Below, piece after piece: positions 60,601 through 64,000 of a DNA stretch of 64,000 bases (position 1 is its first letter; the number at the start of each line of letters is the position of its first letter). Location of the stretch: NCBI GenBank assembly GCA_019095985.1, contig CM032664.1:60675397-60739396 (forward strand), written 5' to 3'. The notes under the pieces are model-generated. The model was not told where the DNA came from and made no database searches. It was given only the letters and a program-made list of their open reading frames with translations. Position numbers and translations under genes: made by a program. This stretch comes from Streblospio benedicti. Its lineage: Eukaryota; Annelida; Polychaeta; Spionida; Spionidae.

Positions 60601-62602
60601 AAATATTTGTATTTGTTCATATGTAAAAAACATACACTGTATTTATATTTTAGATCCATTTGATCTCAATCACAACTTGGGCGGTGGCCTGTCAAGGAGA
60701 AGTAAGTTTTATTATTTTAACAAAATTCAGTAGAGCCAAAGAAATCAGTAATTGATTAGTAATATGCTCATAGCACAAGCAGTTTATTCCTTTAAGCAAA
60801 GATTCCTTTCCAAAATATCTCACCAAATTTTTTGTTTCAATGACTGTTCGCCCCCAAAATTAGAAACGTCTATGACGTATTGCCTACTTTGGTTCCAGTG
60901 AACATGTACATCATGAAGGCGTTCCGTAACGGGCGAGCACTGGTCGGCACACCCATCCACGGCCTCACAAACGAAGATTTGGCCAACTACCTGTTTGACC
61001 CCGCACGTCTTACCATGAACACCCCGCTACCAAATGACAGAGGCTGCAGAGTCTGTAGCAAGATTGGCCACTTCGCCAAGGAGTGTCCAGTCGTGCTGGC
61101 GCGAAAAGAACGGTACGGTTTCGTTGTTTGTGTATAGTCCGTGATTGTTTATATTGATTGTATGTTTGAAAACAGTGTGTTTTCAATTATTCTTCATAAT
61201 TTTTGTTCATTGTTGTAGATTTGTTTTGTCATTTTAGGAAAGAAAATGCCAAGTTGGCGAAAGACCACTCCTTTGACAGCAGGGATGTCAATTCTCCAAG
61301 AAAAGGTATTCTTTGATATAATTTTTTTATTATTTAAGATATTTAGTTATACCAATATTTTCTTATTAATATACCTAACCTGGAGTATTTTATCATGTAT
61401 CTAAAATCATCTTATTCTTGTGCTGTGGTGAAAGCTGTCGAGTGCTATCTGTAATCATGACTGTTGTGTACCACTCTATTCTTTGTATATGCATGCATTT
61501 TTTCTTTGAGCGCTTGTGTTTGCAAGTCGTAAGATATTCTTATACTGTTTCTCTCAAAACTAAAAGAATTTTTCAACCGCCTTGACATTGCCTTGCAATT
61601 ATGGCTTTGCGTAATTGAAACCATCAATTTTTTCGCACAAGTTGAAATGGTGAATCGTGGATTACTAGAAATTTTGGGTCTACACGCACCATAGCACAAA
61701 AGCAATTTTTTTCTCCGGATTGAGGAATGTCCTATGTATACACTGGTATTGACGCAGCATGTGATTACAGCATAGCAGTTGCAGGCACTCCACTTGAACA
61801 TCACACACTTCCATTGTCCATTACAGAGAAGACTCCAGTAAAAGGGAGGAACAGAAGAGAACAGCGAGGCACACCGCAGCACCCAGCCACCGCAAAGCAC
61901 AGTGGCGACAGCATCAGTGAAAGTCCGGATGCCAGAGACCAATATTCACGTCATAACCGAGACAGCCAGTATGAACGTGACTCGCCGCAGAAGAGACAAG
62001 AGAAGCAGCATACACCAGGGAAGCACACGCACAAAGCTAGAAGCCAGCAGCAAAATAAAGTATTTGAAAAGAGGGAGTTTGTCAACTCTGCATTGTCTGA
62101 TGAGATAAACCTGACTCGTTCGAGCTCAGTCACCGGTGACATGAGGCCAACAGGCGAGTACAAACCGTCGTCAGCAAAGACACGATTATTCTCCGAACCA
62201 AGCACTAGCTCAGCTCAAGACTACCGTCCTGAGTCAAGCGATTATAGTATTGGAGAAAAAAAACGAAATTCAACGAAATCATCATGGCTTGTCATGCCAC
62301 CGGCACCTGGTTTGTCTAGTGCCGAGTCAGACAGTGAAGACAGTGACATGGATACACGTTTGTCAGCAGGAGCGAAGTCTTACACCCGAAAGCAGCAACA
62401 AGATGGAAGAAAAAAGCAGAAAGACACGCCTTGGATGACTCAAGAGCTCCATGAATTGCTTATGTATAAAGGATCGCTTCTGAAAGAAACCAAAAGACCA
62501 AATGTTTCGCAAGAAACAGTAGCAGAATTTAAAAGGGTTAAAAAAGAGGTCAACTTATTAGTAAGGCAAGCGAAACGAGAATGGTTCAATCCCAATAAGT
62601 GA
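48668..62602 (+). CDS. TUT4/TUT7-like: Terminal uridylyltransferase (TUT4/TUT7, ZCCHC11/ZCCHC6 family)
   Basis: Exons: 48668-48905, 49062-49165, 49277-49393, 49491-49668, 49814-49951, 50254-50310, 50389-50585, 50774-50881, 51262-51333, 52095-52281, 52396-52535, 52634-53194, 54570-54717, 55765-55854, 55998-56095, 56308-56469, 56674-56763, 57459-57572, 58643-58717, 60144-60321, 60654-60701, 60899-61112, 61238-61305, 61827-62602. All are GT-AG with matching phases: 1,385 residues. The family adds uridines to RNA 3' ends (pre-let-7 with LIN28, deadenylated mRNA) in the cytoplasm. Seen: a C2H2 finger (YCRLCEYHC, about 124-148); a first transferase domain (GSTQTGF, SDINID) lacking the catalytic Asp pattern; an acidic linker (513-699); CCHC CSLCQKEGHLKQNC (705); an active domain with GSSVNGFGF, SDLDICM and DGDISLYN; RGSLSSYAYILMVLYFLQQR; DPFDLNHNLG; CCHC CRVCSKIGHFAKEC (1083). 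The vertebrate third CCHC is not seen. The last 60 residues look LINE-derived. AATAAA at 62962. Confidence 0.97.
53568..53799. mobile_element. MITE in TUT intron 12, 232 bp
   Basis: Terminal inverted repeats CAGGGTCAGGATTAG and CTAATCCTGACCCTG are perfect over 15 bp. CAATGC directly flanks both sides (53562-53567 and 53800-53805), a likely 6-bp target duplication. No coding capacity. Confidence 0.85.
53930..54360 (-). mobile_element. Penelope-like element, GIY-YIG end only
   Basis: On the minus strand: VETSKTLKTRFDQH, then IKIIDRDQNTFERKIREAIH and IRRLKPDLNKNVG with LPAIYTNIL. This is the GIY-YIG nuclease C-terminus of a Penelope-like element, of a different subfamily from the one at 3640-5520. 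A broken 3' fragment in a TUT intron, opposite in orientation to the gene. Confidence 0.85.
54919..55265. repeat. Tandem duplication, unit about 175 bp
   Basis: GCCCAATTT, TATCAATGAAACTGAA and GTTAATGAGCTTGGG occur in the same order near 55000 and near 55175, followed each time by AAACTGTAGCCG. Diverged direct repeat in TUT intron 13. Confidence 0.8.
57587..58246. mobile_element. Inverted-repeat DNA element, 660 bp, TA target site
   Basis: Left end CAGTAAAAGTCCCCAACAAC and right end complement CAGTAAATCTCAACAACGGA, each flanked by TA (57585-57586 and 58247-58248). The interior carries many CAACGGA repeats in one orientation. No transposase frame is visible, so it is non-autonomous Tc1/mariner-pogo type. 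It begins 15 bp after the donor-side end of TUT exon 57459-57572. Confidence 0.8.
62423..62602 (+). other. LINE-like C-terminal segment within TUT last exon
   Basis: Residues about 1327-1385 of the predicted TUT protein: TPWMTQELHELLMYKGSLLK, then ETVAEFKRVKKEVNLLVRQA and KREWF before the stop. LINE ORF2 proteins carry PW(F/M)-x2-EL...K near the end of the endonuclease-RT linker, then a FK-x2-+NxV-x2-L(I/V)R-x-AK-x2-(Y/W)F helix. The fit is strong by eye. LINE similarity stops at the TGA; sequence after it is not recognised. Confidence 0.6.
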
Positions 62603-62961
62603 TAGTGATACATTCTGTGATAACAAAAATCCAGTGAATTCCTTTAAAAGGTGTTCAAAAAGATTGTTAATTGTTTTATCGCCAAACTAAAGCTATAAAA
62701 AGAATTTTTAAATAGAATGTTCAATGGATGTGGACTTATTGATTTTTAAACTGCTGAAGAAGCATTTAAAATAGAGGTTGAAAAGGTATCTAGCAATTAA
62801 TAAAATTCTAATCTTTTTTGGGAGTAGGTATTAGTTTCAATTCCTACTTTTTGGAGGAATAACTGGTTTTATTTTTGTTATGTTTCTGTTTGTTAATGTG
62901 TCGCTGTGATTTTAGTAACTAGTGACCAATGCACTTATTCTGCTGCAACTTTCAAATATGA

Positions 62962-62967
62962 AATAAA
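62962..62967 (+). promoter_or_regulatory. Candidate polyadenylation signal of TUT gene
   Basis: AATAAA lies 360 bp after the TUT stop codon in AT-rich sequence, followed by a T-rich stretch (GTTTTTTCC) about 25 bp on. Confidence 0.5.
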
Positions 62968-62969
62968 AT

Positions 62970-63880
62970 TTGAATTTGAGTGTGCATGTTTTTTCCTATT
63001 TAGAATCACGCAAGAATAGCTACATTCACAAGAAATGGTAGGAACAAATGCATCTCTTAAATACGAAAGATTAATCTAGTTTCCTCTATTCTTTTATAAA
63101 TTATATATTACATGAAATATTTATATATTGCATCAAAGTAGTTAAAAATATGCATTATTGATTAGAGTAAATTAAGTTAGATATTGTACAGAATAACTAA
63201 AACATCAGAATAGATCCTTAACAGTAGATCTGAAGCAGGATGTGAGAAATCTTGATTCTTGAAGGGGTAGAAAAACAAACAATTCTGATAAAATTGAAAT
63301 GACTAAACAAACACAGACTGGTAAAACACTAGTAGTCTCGCATATTGATGGAAATAAAAGATTACATATGAGATGCAGTGCTCATCCTTTCAATTACTGT
63401 AGTAAATTTGGAATGTGAAATGCCACTGGTCATAATGTACCATGTAGACAGCACAATATGTAATTATACTGAGTGCGTTCTGATATGTTGTGCACGCTAG
63501 TTGCTGCACGTCACTCGTTCTGTACTCATAATATGGGGCTTTTGTCCATAATACAAAACGAAGTTAATATGAGGTTAGTAAAATTATTTCTATTTGGATT
63601 ATGCACAGCATTATGAGTACAAATCACTAGATTGTGATCTAAGCATCATGGGACTATTTCAAACTACGTGTAACAATGTAAATGTGTGATTCGAGAGTAC
63701 TGCCTAGAGCGGTGCACGGTGTCTCGTTCTATTTAAAGATAATGCTCAGTCAAAATAATTTTTGTTCTGTCAAGTCCAGTATCAATGAATAATGCCTTTT
63801 CCATTGCAAGTGCAAGGAAAATAATATATATATATTTCCACGTCTAATAGTTATTTCACCTTTAAAAATACCATGCCTTC
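62970..63880. other. No gene seen
   Basis: AT-rich intergenic sequence after the TUT gene. I see no exon or recognisable repeat. Confidence 0.5.
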
Positions 63881-64000
63881 TTGCTAACTAAAACACAAGG
63901 TCACGTGATGTTGCATAATCGAATGATTTTCGCCAGACGTACCGTGGATTTCTGACGGCAGACGTCACGTTTAACATGGGAGAGATAGGGGAGTTCTTAC

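Overview
This is an animal genomic window. It has split genes with GT-AG introns, GC-rich exons in an AT-rich background, a C2H2 zinc-finger gene, and many LINE, SINE, Penelope-like and small inverted-repeat elements. Exon boundaries of the annexin, REXO1 and TUT genes follow the same general layout as in vertebrates, and the repeat mix suggests an invertebrate, probably marine, but I cannot name the taxon. Two 100-base N runs (17628-17727, 42819-42918) mark scaffold gaps.

Layout. 0.4-7.4 kb (minus): a secreted-protein gene whose 3' end lies off the left edge. Its first three exons are tandemly duplicated (about 1.54-3.31 kb and 6.13-7.96 kb), with a broken Penelope-like element between the copies. 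10.0-15.75 kb (plus): a four-repeat annexin with degenerate calcium loops. 17.84-18.61 kb (plus): a single-exon eight-finger C2H2 protein. 19.8-21.5 kb: tandem repeats and a LINE 3' end. 23.2-38.0 kb (minus): a REXO1-type RNA exonuclease whose N-terminal exon(s) I could not find; a broken BEL/Pao element sits in one intron. 38.0-48.7 kb: a gene-poor interval with poor-quality sequence, a gap, and a nearly identical 2.6-3.0 kb segment present twice. 48.7-62.6 kb (plus): a complete 24-exon terminal uridylyltransferase of the TUT4/TUT7 (ZCCHC11/ZCCHC6) type; all exon phases close and predict 1,385 residues.

REXO1 and TUT are arranged head to head. Both act on RNA 3' ends (one trims, one adds uridines), but nothing in the sequence proves co-regulation. 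The most unusual points are: the TUT protein ends in about 60 residues resembling the endonuclease-RT linker of LINE ORF2; a 660-bp inverted-repeat element lies 15 bp from a TUT splice donor; a filled/empty site pair defines a 335-bp MITE exactly; the annexin appears to have lost canonical calcium loops in all four repeats; and duplicated first exons of the secreted gene could act as alternative 5' ends.
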